Below the pieces are notes generated by a model that saw only the letters and a program-made list of their open reading frames with translations, was not told where the DNA came from and did no database searches. Below, in pieces: positions 44,682-55,471 of a stretch of DNA of 64,000 nucleotides. The stretch covers positions 19,023-83,022 of the forward strand of contig JALHNQ010000009.1 of NCBI GenBank assembly GCA_022843405.1, in the 5' to 3' direction. Position 1 is the stretch's first letter, and each line of letters starts with the position of its first letter. Source of the stretch: Methylocystis sp. GTDB taxonomy: Bacteria > Pseudomonadota > Alphaproteobacteria > Rhizobiales > Beijerinckiaceae. Both the position numbers and the translations under genes were made by a program.

Positions 44682-46244
44682 GTGATTCTTGGCGTCGGTC
44701 ATTTCTATCGTCTGGCGCGCGCCGGCTACATCATGGCGCGCGAGGGCGTCTTCGCGCTTCTCGACCCCACGCTTCTGCCGCCGGCGGCGGCGCCGCTGGT
44801 GCGCGTCGCCAATCTCTTCGCCGGCGGCAAGCGGGACGGCGCCGGCAAGGCGCTGGTGCGCGCGCTGGCGCAGATCGGTCCATCCTATGTGAAGCTCGGC
44901 CAGTTTCTGGCGACGCGGCCGGACATCGTCGGCGGCGAAATCGCCGATGCGCTCACCGCGCTGCAGGACCGGATGGAGCCCTTCGGCCGCGACAAGGCCG
45001 TCGCCATCGTCGAAAAGGCGCTGGGCAGAAGAATCGACGAAATCTTCGTCTCCTTCGGCGAGCCGGTCGCCGCTGCCTCCGTCGCCCAGGTTCATGTCGC
45101 CGAGGCGCGATACGAAGACGGCCTGCGCAAGGTCGCGGTGAAAGTCCTGCGGCCGGGAATCGAAGGCCAGTTCGCGGTGGATCTGCGCGACATGTATCGG
45201 ATCGCGCGATTGGCCGAGCGCTATTCCTCCGAAGCGCGCCGGCTGCGGATGATCGAGGTCGTCGATACGCTGGCGCGCACGGTGAGGCTTGAAACCGACT
45301 TTCGTCTCGAAGCCGCGGCGGCCTCGGAATTCGCCGATAATGTCGCCGCCGATCCCGAGATGCACGTGCCGGCCGTCGACTGGAGCCGCACTGACCGCGA
45401 AGTGCTGACGCTTGAGTGGATCGAGGGCGTTCCCTTATCGGACATCGAGCGGGTCGCGGCAGAGGGCCACGACCTGAAGGCCATCGGCCGCAACGTGCTG
45501 CAATCTTTCCTGCGCCATGCGATGCGCGACGGCTTCTTTCACGCCGACATGCATCAGGGCAATCTCTTCGTCGACAAGAAGGGCCGCCTCGTCGCCATAG
45601 ACTTCGGCATCATGGGCCGGCTGGGCCTCAAGGAGCGCCGGTTCCTCGCCGAAATTCTCTACGGCTTCATCATTCGCGACTATAAGCGGGTCGCAGAAGT
45701 TCATTTCGAGGCGGGCTATGTCCCCGCGACGCACTCCATCGAAGAATTCGCGCAGGCGCTGCGCGCGATCGGCGAACCGATGCACATGATCAACGCCGCC
45801 GATATTTCGATGGCGCGTCTCTTGACCCTGCTCTTTGAAGTGACGGCGCTGTTCGACATGCGCACCCGCACCGAGTTGGTGCTGTTACAAAAGACCATGG
45901 TCGTCGCCGAGGGCGTCGCCCGCGCCTTCGATCCCAAGCTCGACATATGGAAGACATGCGATCCCGTGGTGCGCTCCTGGATCGAGGAAAATCTCGGCGT
46001 CAAGGCGAAGGTCGAGGACGCGAGTAGGAGCGTCGCGGAGCTGGTGAAGCTCGCGACGCGCTTGCCGCAGACGCTGCTGGAAGCCGAAACGGCGATCCAG
46101 CGCGTATCGAAGATGGCGGAGGAAGGCGTCGAATTGTCCGACCGCTCGCTCGACGCGCTCGCGGAAATGCGCCGCCGATCCGACCGCTGGTTCCTGCTCG
46201 CGCTCAGCGCGCTGCTGTTGCTCGCCCTCTGGCTACTGAAATAG
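44682..46244 (+). CDS. ubiB: ubiquinone biosynthesis protein UbiB
   Basis: An atypical kinase-like ATPase of the UbiB/ADCK family needed for ubiquinone synthesis. The KxGQ motif is in SYVKLGQFLATRPD (about residue 70), the Ala-rich loop in VAAASVAQVH, and the metal-binding segment in FFHADMHQGNLF and AIDFGIMGR. The C terminus ends in a membrane anchor (WFLLALSALLLLALWLLK, about 503-520). The start is GTG 44682, 22 bases after ubiE. Length of 520 residues is typical. Confidence 0.94.
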   Translation: MILGVGHFYRLARAGYIMAREGVFALLDPTLLPPAAAPLVRVANLFAGGKRDGAGKALVRALAQIGPSYVKLGQFLATRPDIVGGEIADALTALQDRMEPFGRDKAVAIVEKALGRRIDEIFVSFGEPVAAASVAQVHVAEARYEDGLRKVAVKVLRPGIEGQFAVDLRDMYRIARLAERYSSEARRLRMIEVVDTLARTVRLETDFRLEAAAASEFADNVAADPEMHVPAVDWSRTDREVLTLEWIEGVPLSDIERVAAEGHDLKAIGRNVLQSFLRHAMRDGFFHADMHQGNLFVDKKGRLVAIDFGIMGRLGLKERRFLAEILYGFIIRDYKRVAEVHFEAGYVPATHSIEEFAQALRAIGEPMHMINAADISMARLLTLLFEVTALFDMRTRTELVLLQKTMVVAEGVARAFDPKLDIWKTCDPVVRSWIEENLGVKAKVEDASRSVAELVKLATRLPQTLLEAETAIQRVSKMAEEGVELSDRSLDALAEMRRRSDRWFLLALSALLLLALWLLK

Positions 46245-46258
46245 CGCAGTCCGCCAAT

Positions 46259-46693
46259 TCACTTCACCCCAACGAGCTCCACGTCGAAGATCAGCCAGGC
46301 GTTGGGCGGGATGACGCCGCCGGCGCCGCGCGCGCCATAGCCGAGGTCGGGCGGAATCACCAGCGTGCGCTTGCCGCCGACCTTCATGCCCTCGACGCCT
46401 TCGTCCCAGCCCTTGATCACCTGGCCCTGGCCGAGCCGGAATTCGAACGGCTGGCCGCGATCATGCGAGGAATCGAATTTCTTGCCCTTCTCGCCATTAT
46501 TGTAGAGCCAGCCGGTGTAATGCATGACCGCCGTCTGGCCGATCTTGGGGGTCGCGCCCGCGCCGACCTTCGTGTCCTTATACTGCAGGCCGGTCACGCT
46601 CGTCGTCATCGGCGCTTCCGCGCGCGCGTCGACAGCGAGCGTGAGGCTAACGGCGGCGGCGGCGGCCATCAGTGTTTTTGAGACAAGTCGCAT
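46259..46693 (-). CDS. FKBP-type peptidyl-prolyl isomerase
   Basis: A 144-residue exported prolyl isomerase. The signal peptide (about residues 1-25) is followed by one FKBP domain with [30 protein letters not shown] and the active-site strand [23 protein letters not shown]. It helps fold periplasmic proteins. It ends 14 bases from the convergent ubiB stop. Confidence 0.93.
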   Translation of the reverse strand: MRLVSKTLMAAAAAVSLTLAVDARAEAPMTTSVTGLQYKDTKVGAGATPKIGQTAVMHYTGWLYNNGEKGKKFDSSHDRGQPFEFRLGQGQVIKGWDEGVEGMKVGGKRTLVIPPDLGYGARGAGGVIPPNAWLIFDVELVGVK

Positions 46694-46756
46694 CTTTCGT
46701 TCCTCCCGCTTATTGAACAGCCTAATTGGGCTCCTCCGATCGAGGACGCCTGAAGC

Positions 46757-47758
46757 TTATCCCAGCACGCCATTGTCGCGGGCGAGCTGCAGCAAATCCT
46801 TCTGCGGCCGCGCGCCGACATGCGAAATGATCTCCGCCGCGGCGAGCGCGCCGAGCATCGCGCTGCGCTCATGCGGCAAGCCCTGCGTATAGCCGGCGAG
46901 AAACCCGGCGGCGAAGAGATCGCCGGCGCCGGTAGTGTCGACGACCTCCTCGACCGGAAAGGCCGGCGCCGCGACGGCGCTCGCGCCATTGGCGACGACG
47001 CAGCCCTTTTCCGAGCGGGTGACGACGCCGAGCAGACCCTCTTCGCCGCGCAGCGCGGCGAGCGCCGTATCGAAATCGCCGGTTTCATAAAGCGCGTGCA
47101 ATTCGCTCTCATTGGCGAAAACGATGTCGACGACGCGCTCGCGAATGAGCGAGAGAAACTCGCCGCGATAGCGATCGACGCAGAAACTGTCGGAAAGGGT
47201 GAGCGCCACTTTGCGCCCGTTGGCGCGCGAGATTTTCGCCGCCTTCAGGAAAGCTTCCTTGGCGCCCGGCGGGTCCCAGAGATAGCCCTCCATGTAGAGA
47301 ACTTTCGCGCCGGCGACGGCGTCTTCGTCGATGTCGGCCGGCGCAAGCGCCTGACAGGCGCCGAGAAAAGTGTTCATCGTGCGCTGGCCGTCCGGCGTCA
47401 CGAAAATCAAGCAACGCGCGGTCGCGGCGCCGTCGGCCGCGAAGGGCGTGTCAAAGGCGACGCCCGCCTTGCGGATGTCATGCGCGAATTCGCGGCCTGC
47501 GTCGTCGTCCTTCACCTTGCCGGCGAATCCGGCGGTGCGCCCGAGGCTGGCGAGACCCGCCATGGTGTTGGCTGCCGAGCCGCCGGAAACGACCGTCGTC
47601 GGGCCCATCGCCGCGTAAAGCTCGGCGGCGCGCGCTTCGTCGACAAGCGTCATCGAGCCTTTGCGCAGCCCCGCCTGAAGGAGATCATTGTCCCCGGCGC
47701 GGGCGATCGTGTCGACGATGGCGTTGCCGATGCCCAGCACGTCAAATGATGAAGTCAT
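46757..47758 (-). CDS. PfkB-family kinase, probable adenosine kinase
   Basis: A 333-residue ribokinase-fold sugar or nucleoside kinase. The N-terminal signature SGGSAANTMAGLASLG (about residues 59-74) and the C-terminal DTTGAGDLFAAGFLAGYTQG, with the catalytic Asp and anion hole, are complete. NAIVDTIA near the start and the overall pattern are those of alphaproteobacterial adenosine kinase-like proteins, which recycle adenosine from the SAM cycle. Ribose or other sugars cannot be ruled out. It stands alone. Confidence 0.88.
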   Translation of the reverse strand: MTSSFDVLGIGNAIVDTIARAGDNDLLQAGLRKGSMTLVDEARAAELYAAMGPTTVVSGGSAANTMAGLASLGRTAGFAGKVKDDDAGREFAHDIRKAGVAFDTPFAADGAATARCLIFVTPDGQRTMNTFLGACQALAPADIDEDAVAGAKVLYMEGYLWDPPGAKEAFLKAAKISRANGRKVALTLSDSFCVDRYRGEFLSLIRERVVDIVFANESELHALYETGDFDTALAALRGEEGLLGVVTRSEKGCVVANGASAVAAPAFPVEEVVDTTGAGDLFAAGFLAGYTQGLPHERSAMLGALAAAEIISHVGARPQKDLLQLARDNGVLG

Positions 47759-47903
47759 GAGAGGCGATGATCCGATTTAGGAAAGACAATCTGGCGCCTT
47801 CGCGCCGCAGGCGGAGTGTTTAGCACCGCGGCGCCGGCCCGTCGATCAGGCGAAACCCATTCATAGAGGCGCGGCGAGGCGGCGGCTGGAATGTTCGGCG
47901 CGA

Positions 47904-48434
47904 CTATCTGCAGACCGACGACAGGATCACTTCGACGACGAGGACGAACAGCGCCGCTGTCACGAAGGCCGGCACCGGGCGCAGCGACACGTGGCGGAAC
48001 AGGAAGGCGTACATGAACGCCAGCCAGACGATGATCGGAAAGAGCAGAAAACGCAGCAGCTTTTCGGTCGGCAGCGGTTCTGGCAGGGCGATGGCGAAGA
48101 TGAGGTGCAGGATAATATAGGCGAGCGCCCCAATGACGCCCATGATCGCAAGCGCCGTCGCCGTGCGCTGAAACTTTGCGTCCTCCTTGAGAACGCGCAG
48201 CAGTCCCAGGGTCGCGCCGTAAAGAAAGGCCGTGCTCAGCAGCCCATAGATTAGGCTTCCGAGCAGCGAATGATTGAACGCCTGCGCGATCACCTGGAGC
48301 ACGCCATAGACGCCGAAGGCGCCCAACATCAATTCGCGCGAATCAGGCAGCGACAGTTGCGACGCTTCAAGATTGATCATCTTGAGCACCGTCTGCGGCG
48401 TCCGCTCGTTGAGATAGGGAATATTGATCGGCAT
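47904..48434 (-). CDS. multi-span membrane protein of unknown function
   Basis: A 176-residue integral membrane protein with four to five hydrophobic segments (about residues 38-55, 60-80, 92-117, 128-147, 156-174) and a short hydrophilic N terminus (PINIPYLNERTPQTVLKMIN). It may be related to YIP1-type membrane proteins, but this is not certain. ATG 48434 is used because the upstream in-frame extension is Arg-rich and not membrane-like. It lies downstream of a glycosyltransferase gene in the same direction. Confidence 0.65.
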   Translation of the reverse strand: MPINIPYLNERTPQTVLKMINLEASQLSLPDSRELMLGAFGVYGVLQVIAQAFNHSLLGSLIYGLLSTAFLYGATLGLLRVLKEDAKFQRTATALAIMGVIGALAYIILHLIFAIALPEPLPTEKLLRFLLFPIIVWLAFMYAFLFRHVSLRPVPAFVTAALFVLVVEVILSSVCR

Positions 48435-48615
48435 GGAGAGCGTTTCCCTTGTCGCTGGGAAGGCGAGAGCCCTGCCCGCATTGAAGCGAAAAGCCGTGCG
48501 ACCCAGCGCGCCGAGAATGCGCTGGCCGGGCCGCACGACCAATTGGCGCCTCTCTAGCACGCTTTGGCGGAGCGCGAAAATGGGCGCTCCTGATGTTGCG
48601 ATGCGAAGCCCTCTG

Positions 48616-50040
48616 TTACGCCAGCCGCCGGCTCCATTCCTCGCGCGCAATGACCTCGACGATGCGACGCGCCGCATCGCGCCAGGCGACGCGTAAGACC
48701 TGATCCGTGTCGCAGGCGCGCCGGCCGTCAAGAAAATCGGCGATGGTTTCCGCCAGCGCGGTTGCGTCATTTACCCGAAAATAGAGCGCGCCCGACCTTC
48801 CGACCTCGCGAAACACCGGAATGTCGCTGCAGATCGACGGGCGACCGCGCCGCGCCGCTTCGACGATCGGCAGACCGAAGCCTTCCGCATAGGATGGGAA
48901 AATCAGCGCCACCGCATGGTCGTAGAGATAGGAAAGCTCGTCGTCGTCAGCGTCGTCGAACCAGAAGAGCCGACGGCCGAATTCGCGATGCGCGAGAATT
49001 TCGCTGACGATCGCTTCCTCAAACCAGCCGCGTCGCCCGACGACGATCAGCCGAATGTCGCGCCCATTCGCCCAAAGGTCCTCAAAAGCGCGGACCGCGA
49101 CGCGTTGGCCTTTGCGCGGCTCGATCGTGCCGACAGCAAGAAACGCCGGCGCATCGCCGGCGACCGCCGCCTTGACCGTGTCACGCGGCGCGGCGTCGGC
49201 GCGCAGCGAAAGATCGGAGCCGCAGTGGAACCAGCCGATCTTGAGTCCGGGACGATATGGCAGGCCTTGCGCAGCGACATAGTCGGCGAGTTCGTCGGCG
49301 ACGGTTCGCGAAATCGCCAAAAAGCCGTCACTTTCGAGCAGCGCCTTGCGCAGCCAGGCGCGATAGCGGGGCACCGTCACTTCATGGCAGGCGTGCGGAT
49401 AAAGCTCGGGAATGAGATCGAAGATGCAGGTGACGACTTCGCCGCCCTCATCGCGAATCTTTTCAAAGATCGGCGCGAGTTCGTCGAATGCGTTCCAGCT
49501 GTCGGAAAGCATCAGAAAGCGGTCGCCGGTTGCGACGGCGATCTCTGAATCGGGCAAGGCGTCGCCGCCCACAAGCTCGGCGACGAAGCCGTTGGCGGTC
49601 AGCAGGCGCCCGCCTGTGCAGCGAACGGCCATGGCCGGGATGTCGAAGCTGTCGCCGCTATAGAGTCCGCGCGTCACTTCCTTGACGACGCGCTGAATGC
49701 CCGTGCCGGCGTCGCGCTTGATCGTTCCGGTCACGTCAACGAGCAGCCGGCGCGCCGGCTGCGGCGCGCTTCGCGCGGCCGGAGCGCCGGAAACAGGCGT
49801 TGACTGCGCCGCCTGCGGCGACGGTCGGCGAAACCGCGAGGCAAACGCATTCGCGGCGTCGGCGATGAACGCTTCAATGGGTCGAAGAAAGCGGTAGATG
49901 TGGCCGGAGACCGAATAGATGAGCCGATAGCGCTCATGGGTCAGATGCAGGAGTTCGGCGCGCAGATAATCGAGCTGAAATTCGAGCAGGCGCATGCGTT
50001 CGCGATCCTGGTCGCGGTCTTCGTCCCGCCGCTCGCTCAT
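48616..50040 (-). CDS. glycosyltransferase family 4 (mannosyl/rhamnosyl type)
   Basis: A 474-residue GT4 glycosyltransferase. A charged coiled N-terminal stretch (about residues 1-40, ERRDEDRDQDRERMRLLEF) precedes the GT-B halves, including LLVDVTGTIKRDAGTGIQRV and the C-terminal FLAVGTIEPRKGQ, LIFPSYAEGFGLPIVEAARRG. AAGGGGCC selects ATG 50040, 11 bases past the preceding reductase stop. With gmd and the reductase it forms a locus that makes a GDP-deoxyhexose and transfers it, probably to a surface glycan. Confidence 0.85.
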   Translation of the reverse strand: MSERRDEDRDQDRERMRLLEFQLDYLRAELLHLTHERYRLIYSVSGHIYRFLRPIEAFIADAANAFASRFRRPSPQAAQSTPVSGAPAARSAPQPARRLLVDVTGTIKRDAGTGIQRVVKEVTRGLYSGDSFDIPAMAVRCTGGRLLTANGFVAELVGGDALPDSEIAVATGDRFLMLSDSWNAFDELAPIFEKIRDEGGEVVTCIFDLIPELYPHACHEVTVPRYRAWLRKALLESDGFLAISRTVADELADYVAAQGLPYRPGLKIGWFHCGSDLSLRADAAPRDTVKAAVAGDAPAFLAVGTIEPRKGQRVAVRAFEDLWANGRDIRLIVVGRRGWFEEAIVSEILAHREFGRRLFWFDDADDDELSYLYDHAVALIFPSYAEGFGLPIVEAARRGRPSICSDIPVFREVGRSGALYFRVNDATALAETIADFLDGRRACDTDQVLRVAWRDAARRIVEVIAREEWSRRLA

Positions 50041-50050
50041 GGCCCCTTGC

Positions 50051-51043
50051 TCATGACGAAGCCTGGTCGGATTGCGCCTCGGCGGCGCGGGCGTCAGTGA
50101 GCAGCGCCAACAGCATGTCGTCGATATCGTGACGCGGACGCCAGCCGGTCGCGTCAGTGAGCTTTGTCGCGTCGCAGGCGACGCTGGCGAGATCGCTGCC
50201 GCCGGGACGCAGCAGCGCCGGATCCACCTCGATTTCAAATTGCGCCTTGGACTGTCCGCGGAGGCGCTCGAGCAGCGCTTCCAAGCGATGCGCCGTCCCG
50301 GAAGCGACGTTGAAGATCGAGACCGGCGCGGGCAGGTCAGGCGCTTTTTCGATCAGCCGCATATAGGCGTCGATCACGTCGCGCACGTCGAGAAAATCGC
50401 GCGCCTTTGACAGATCGCCGACTTTGATCAGCGGCGCGGCGCGGCCCGACTCGATCGCGGCGATCTGCGCGGCGAAGGAGGCGAGCGCAAAATTGCGATT
50501 GCGCTGGCCGGGTCCAGAATGATTGACCGGTCGCGCAACAATGAGCCGCCCATTGGACGCGAGCAGATCCGCAAGCGCGCTCTCCGCGCAAGCCTTCGAG
50601 CGGCTATAGACGTCGACCGGCCGCAGCGGCGCATCCTCGTTCAAAACGCCTTCGCGAAAACTCGCGCCATAGGCGGCCGCCGTCGAGGCGAAGAGAAACG
50701 TCGCCGAGGGACAGTGTCGGGCGACCGCAGCGCCGAGCGCGAAGGAGCCGTGAAAATTCACCCGCCAAGTCAATTCAGCCGCGTGCAGCGCCTGGCCGAT
50801 CGACGCCTGACCTGCGAGATGAACGATGAGGTCGGGGCGCAGGCGCGCAACCAGCGCATCGATCGCGGCTTCGTCGACAAGATCGGCGACGGCCGACGCG
50901 AAACTCTCGTGGCCGCCACATTCGCCGGGGCGCAACAACATCGCCCGCGCCGCCTGCGGATAGGCATCAGCCAGCGCGGCGCAAAGATGGCCGCCGACGA
51001 ATCCGGCGCCGCCCGTCACCAAAATGCGCTCGAAGGCGGCCAT
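50051..51043 (-). CDS. rmd: NAD-dependent reductase, probable GDP-6-deoxymannose reductase
   Basis: A 330-residue extended short-chain dehydrogenase. It has the NAD motif VTGGAGFVGGHL (about residues 9-20), the Ser-Tyr-Lys triad in FASTAAAYG and VYSRSKACAESALA, and a substrate domain. Directly after gmd in the same direction, it most simply reduces GDP-4-keto-6-deoxy-D-mannose to GDP-D-rhamnose. GDP-fucose synthase or a generic epimerase are alternatives. The gap to gmd is 21 bases. Confidence 0.78.
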   Translation of the reverse strand: MAAFERILVTGGAGFVGGHLCAALADAYPQAARAMLLRPGECGGHESFASAVADLVDEAAIDALVARLRPDLIVHLAGQASIGQALHAAELTWRVNFHGSFALGAAVARHCPSATFLFASTAAAYGASFREGVLNEDAPLRPVDVYSRSKACAESALADLLASNGRLIVARPVNHSGPGQRNRNFALASFAAQIAAIESGRAAPLIKVGDLSKARDFLDVRDVIDAYMRLIEKAPDLPAPVSIFNVASGTAHRLEALLERLRGQSKAQFEIEVDPALLRPGGSDLASVACDATKLTDATGWRPRHDIDDMLLALLTDARAAEAQSDQASS

Positions 51044-51064
51044 CGCGCGCCCTTTGTTTTAAGG

Positions 51065-52078
<1,014 letters not shown>

Positions 52079-52221
52079 TTAACAAGGCGCGGCTTTGGCG
52101 GCGGCGCGGCTTCGGGCGATGCTCGCCCAAGCTGCGGGCGCTGCAAAAAAGGGCGTGCGACGCCATTACAAAATCAAGGCGCCTTAAGCAAGAGCGTGGG
52201 CGAGCCGGCTGGGCCGGCGGC

Positions 52222-52340
52222 TCGAGCGCGGCTCTCACGAAAAATCGGATCCCGGCTCCTCGCGCAAGCACGCTCTAAGCTTCTTGAATCGCTCACATAA
52301 ATTGCGTTTAGGCGATTCCGCCTAAACGCAGCGTTATCCA
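52222..52340 (-). repeat. dispersed palindromic repeat, copy D (degenerate)
   Basis: The order GAGCGCGGCTCTCACGAAAAA, CGGATCCCGGCTC, GCACGCTCTA, GAATCGCTCACATAAATTGC, then the hairpin TGCGTTTAGGCG/CGCCTAAACGCA follows copy C at 54628-54746. The hairpin arms have changed on both sides together (TTTGGGCG to TTTAGGCG), which suggests that the fold is kept. Confidence 0.7.
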
Positions 52341-52377
52341 GGCGTCGCCGGCAGCCCAAACCATCCCCGATGGGGGC

Positions 52378-52722
52378 TTAGGCCTCTTTGTCAGGCGGCG
52401 GCAATTTGCCTTCCGGCGTCGCCTTGTCGATGGCCTCCGGCAAATATTTGGCGAGAAGCTCCTTCGCCTTTTCGAGGTCGATTCCGGCGTTCTTGGCGAT
52501 TTCCTTCAGCTTGTCGGCGTTGATCGCCTTGCTAATGTCTATCTCGCTGATCTTTTCATTGGGCCCCAGGCCAATCCAGGAGTGGACCTGCTTGCCCAGT
52601 CCGGAATTCTCAAAATTCTTCACGACGCCGTCGAGGCCGCCTTGCTTCTCCACATATTCCTTCACAAGGGTCAGGGCTTCAGCGCCGATCACGCCGCCGG
52701 CGATCGCTTTAAGCCAACTCAT
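52378..52722 (-). CDS. YidB/DUF937-like protein
   Basis: A 114-residue soluble helical protein. It starts SWLKAIAGGVIGAEALTLVKEY and continues with GGLDGVVKNFENSGLGKQVHSWIG and a LKEIAKNAGIDLEKAKELLAKYLPEAIDKATPEG tail, the pattern of YidB/DUF937 proteins. Function unknown. The first ATG of the frame (52728) abuts the GGGAG ribosome site with no spacing, so the second ATG (52722), with 6 bases of spacing, is chosen. Confidence 0.82.
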   Translation of the reverse strand: MSWLKAIAGGVIGAEALTLVKEYVEKQGGLDGVVKNFENSGLGKQVHSWIGLGPNEKISEIDISKAINADKLKEIAKNAGIDLEKAKELLAKYLPEAIDKATPEGKLPPPDKEA

Positions 52723-52828
52723 GCTCATCTCCCTTTCAAAAAAACGGCCGCATCGCGCCGCGTTAGGTCAGATAAGGCGCGGCATGGGCTTTACAATGAC
52801 GGGCAGTCGCAGACTCCGGCTAAGGCCT

Positions 52829-53767
52829 TCATTCAAATAGCAAATCCTCGTTTCGCCGGCCCCAGCTCCGAATCTCGTTCCAGATGGCTGGAGCGGTTTC
52901 GGCGTAGCGGAAAAGATGACGGTCTGGCGGATCGATCACGCCTTCGTCGAGCAGGAAATCGATGTCGAAGGCGCGCCGCCAATAGGCTTCGCCGACGAGA
53001 ATGATCGGGATCGGCTTGACCTTGCCAGTCTGCACGAGGGTGAGCGTCTCGAACAATTCGTCGAACGTGCCGAAGCCTCCGGGGAAGGCGACCAAAGCCC
53101 GCGCGCGCAGCATGAAATGCAGCTTGCGCAGCGCGAAATAGCGGAACCGCAAGCAAAGCGACGGCGTGACATAGGTGTTGGGGAGCTGTTCATGCGGCAG
53201 GGTGATGTTGAGCCCCACCGTCTCGGCGCCGGCTTCGAAAGCGCCGCGATTCGCCGCCTCCATGATGCCCGGTCCGCCGCCGGTGACGATGGCGAGGCGC
53301 GGCTGATCCCCGCTCGCGCGGGCCGCGCCGACGAGCGCGCCGAATTCGCGCGCGATTTCATAATAGCGCGAATTTTCGCAGGCCCGTTTCGCCGCCGCGA
53401 GCTTGCTGGCGAGGGCCGCGTCATCGGGATCGGCGCTTGCCAGCGCCTGCGCTTCGGCGTGCCGGCGTTCAGCCAAACCGGGTTCGACGATGCGGGTCGA
53501 GCCGAAGACGACGATCGTATCGGTGACGCCATGACGGCGCAGCAGCAGTTCGGCCTTGAGATATTCGAGCTCCAGGCGCGGGCCGCGCGCGTTGGCGGAG
53601 GCAAGAAAATCAATGTCCTCGTCGGCCTTGCGATAGGAGGGACTGGAAAGGATCGCTTGCAGTCGCTTGGCCGCGGCCAGATCCGGGATGTGGGGCGCTG
53701 GGACTCCGGTCGGAGCCCGCCCATCGGGATCGCGCCGAGGATTTCGCTCTTCGTCGCTCGCGGTCAA
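52829..53767 (-). CDS. LOG-family protein (TIGR00730-like)
   Basis: A 312-residue Rossmann-fold protein of the LOG family. The motifs TGGGPGIMEAANRGA and PGGFGTFDELFE are intact. LOG enzymes free cytokinin-like bases from nucleoside monophosphates; in bacteria the physiological substrate is often AMP or related nucleotides. The N-terminal 80 residues are an added charged helical region absent from minimal LOG proteins, and are seen in longer bacterial forms. It is divergent from the YebC gene. Confidence 0.85.
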   Translation of the reverse strand: MTASDEERNPRRDPDGRAPTGVPAPHIPDLAAAKRLQAILSSPSYRKADEDIDFLASANARGPRLELEYLKAELLLRRHGVTDTIVVFGSTRIVEPGLAERRHAEAQALASADPDDAALASKLAAAKRACENSRYYEIAREFGALVGAARASGDQPRLAIVTGGGPGIMEAANRGAFEAGAETVGLNITLPHEQLPNTYVTPSLCLRFRYFALRKLHFMLRARALVAFPGGFGTFDELFETLTLVQTGKVKPIPIILVGEAYWRRAFDIDFLLDEGVIDPPDRHLFRYAETAPAIWNEIRSWGRRNEDLLFE

Positions 53768-53884
53768 TCATTCTCTCCTTGCATCCGCTCCCCGGCGTGT
53801 TTCTTTATTTCCGTTTCGCTGCGGCGTATATGACCCGCCGGACGCCGAAAGGCGAAGATTTGTCAAGGAGCAAGGCGAGCGCGC

Positions 53885-54631
53885 ATGGCCGGGCATAGTC
53901 AATTCAAAAATATCATGCACAAGAAGGGCAAGCAGGACGCGATCCGCTCCAAGCTTTTTTCAAAGCTTGCCCGCGAAATCACCGTCGCCGCCAAGATGGG
54001 CCTGCCCGACCCGAACATGAATGCGCGGCTGCGCGCCGCCGTTCTCGCCGCCCGGGCCGAGAATATGCCAAAGGACAATATCGAGCGGGCGATCAAGAAG
54101 GCATCGGGCGCCGACGCCGAGAATTATGACGAAGTGCGCTACGAGGGCTATGCCCCCGGCGGCGTCGCCGTGATCATCGAGGCCCTGACCGACAATCGCA
54201 ACCGCACGGCAGGCGAGGTGCGCTCCTATTTCACCAAGGCAGGGGGCGCGCTCGCCGAGACCGGCGCCGTGTCCTTCATGTTCGACCGGGTCGGCCTTAT
54301 CGAATTCGACAAGAAAGCCGCGACGGAAGACGCGATGATGGAGGCGGCGATCGACGCCGGCGCCGACGATGTCTCGACGACCGACGAGACGCATGAGGTG
54401 ATCACCTCCGTCGAATCGCTGCGCGACGTCGCCAAGGCGCTTGAAGAGAAATTCGGCGAGCCGCGCAAGGCGGCGCTCGCCTGGCGTCCGCAGAACACGA
54501 TTAAGGTTGACGACGATTCGGGCGAGAAAGTCCTCAAGCTCGTCGGCTTGCTCGAAGACAATGACGACGTTCAGAACGTCTACGCCAATTTCGAGGTCTC
54601 GGACGCGCTCGTCGCCAAGCTCGCGGGCTAG
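53885..54631 (+). CDS. YebC/PmpR-family protein
   Basis: A 248-residue TACO1/YebC-family protein. The N terminus [19 protein letters not shown] and the conserved [21 protein letters not shown] are diagnostic. Long annotated as a transcription regulator, the family is now linked in part to ribosome rescue at proline stretches. The stop codon TAG lies at the edge of repeat copy C. AAGGAGC is about 12 bases upstream of the ATG. Confidence 0.94.
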   Translation: MAGHSQFKNIMHKKGKQDAIRSKLFSKLAREITVAAKMGLPDPNMNARLRAAVLAARAENMPKDNIERAIKKASGADAENYDEVRYEGYAPGGVAVIIEALTDNRNRTAGEVRSYFTKAGGALAETGAVSFMFDRVGLIEFDKKAATEDAMMEAAIDAGADDVSTTDETHEVITSVESLRDVAKALEEKFGEPRKAALAWRPQNTIKVDDDSGEKVLKLVGLLEDNDDVQNVYANFEVSDALVAKLAG

Positions 54632-54746
54632 AGCGCGGCTCACGAAAAAGTGGGAACCGGTTTTTCGCGTAGAGCGCGCTCTATGATTTTGGAATCGATC
54701 ACGTTATCTGCATTTGGGCGATTCCGCCCAAATGCAGCGTGATCTA
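54628..54746 (-). repeat. dispersed palindromic repeat, copy C (full length)
   Basis: A near-perfect inverse copy of the element at 34883-35003: CTAGAGCGCGGCTCACGAAAAA, AACCGGTTTTTCGCG, TAGAGCGCGCTCTA, GGAATCGATCACGTTATC, then the hairpin TGCATTTGGGCG/CGCCCAAATGCA and GCGTGATCTAG. Its left edge contains the stop codon of the YebC gene, as copies A and B do for their neighbours. Confidence 0.88.
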
Positions 54747-54792
54747 GCCTTCCGGCACGCGCGACGGCGTCGGCCCCGCGCCGCGGTGAGAG

Positions 54793-55413
54793 ATGCAAAA
54801 CAAGCGCGGCTACCACCACGGATCGCTCAAGCAGGCGCTGATCGACGCTGCTTTGGAGATTCTCACCGAGGGCGGGCCGGCGGCGCTGACGCTCACCGAG
54901 GCCGCGCGCCGCGCCGGCGTTTCGCCCGCCGCGCCCTATCGTCATTTCAGCGGGCGCGACGCGTTGATCAGCGAACTGGCGCGCCGCGGCTTCGAGACCT
55001 TTGGCGCGCGAATTGAAACGGCATGGGACGAAGGCCGGCCCGACGCGAAAAGCGCGATGCGGGCAATGTGCGCCGCCTATCTCAAATTTGCGCGCGACGA
55101 GCCCGGACTTTACGCCGCAATGTTCGGACAGGCGCAGACGCTCGCCGATCCGGGCGCGGGCGGCGCCGCCGATCATGCCCTCGAAATCCTTTGGCGCGCC
55201 GTCGTCGCCTGGCTGCAGCAGGCGGGCGCGCCGGCCCAGGGCGCGCGTTACGCGGCGCTGCAAATCTGGTCGCTCGCGCATGGCGTCGCGATGCTCACCA
55301 TCTCCGGTCATTTCGATCCGGTCGAAAGCGCCGATCCGGCGCTTTTGCTCGATAGCGCCGCGCAAGGGGTGATGGAGCGCGCCGCGGCGCGGGCCAAAGC
55401 CGCGCCGGCATAA
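54793..55413 (+). CDS. TetR-family transcription regulator
   Basis: A 206-residue regulator. The N-terminal helix-turn-helix has ALIDAALEILTEGGPAALTLTEAARRAGVSPAAPYRHFSGRDALI (about residues 16-60), followed by a WHG-type ligand-binding domain (AALQIWSLAHGVAML). Target genes are unknown; no efflux or metabolic gene is divergent from it. It begins soon after repeat copy C, so its promoter must lie in or next to the repeat. Confidence 0.9.
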   Translation: MQNKRGYHHGSLKQALIDAALEILTEGGPAALTLTEAARRAGVSPAAPYRHFSGRDALISELARRGFETFGARIETAWDEGRPDAKSAMRAMCAAYLKFARDEPGLYAAMFGQAQTLADPGAGGAADHALEILWRAVVAWLQQAGAPAQGARYAALQIWSLAHGVAMLTISGHFDPVESADPALLLDSAAQGVMERAAARAKAAPA

Positions 55414-55455
55414 TCTCTTAATAAGCCGCAATCATCGCCGAATAACGCGGCTGCT

Positions 55456-55471
55456 TTAATCATTCGTTAAC
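55456..55471 (+). promoter_or_regulatory. CtrA-type box upstream of minC
   Basis: TTAA-TCATTCG-TTAAC matches the CtrA consensus TTAA-N7-TTAAC exactly. It is 45 bases before the proposed minC GTG. A second palindrome, CGTTAACGTTAACG, overlaps it. CtrA control of min genes has been reported in other Hyphomicrobiales. Confidence 0.6.
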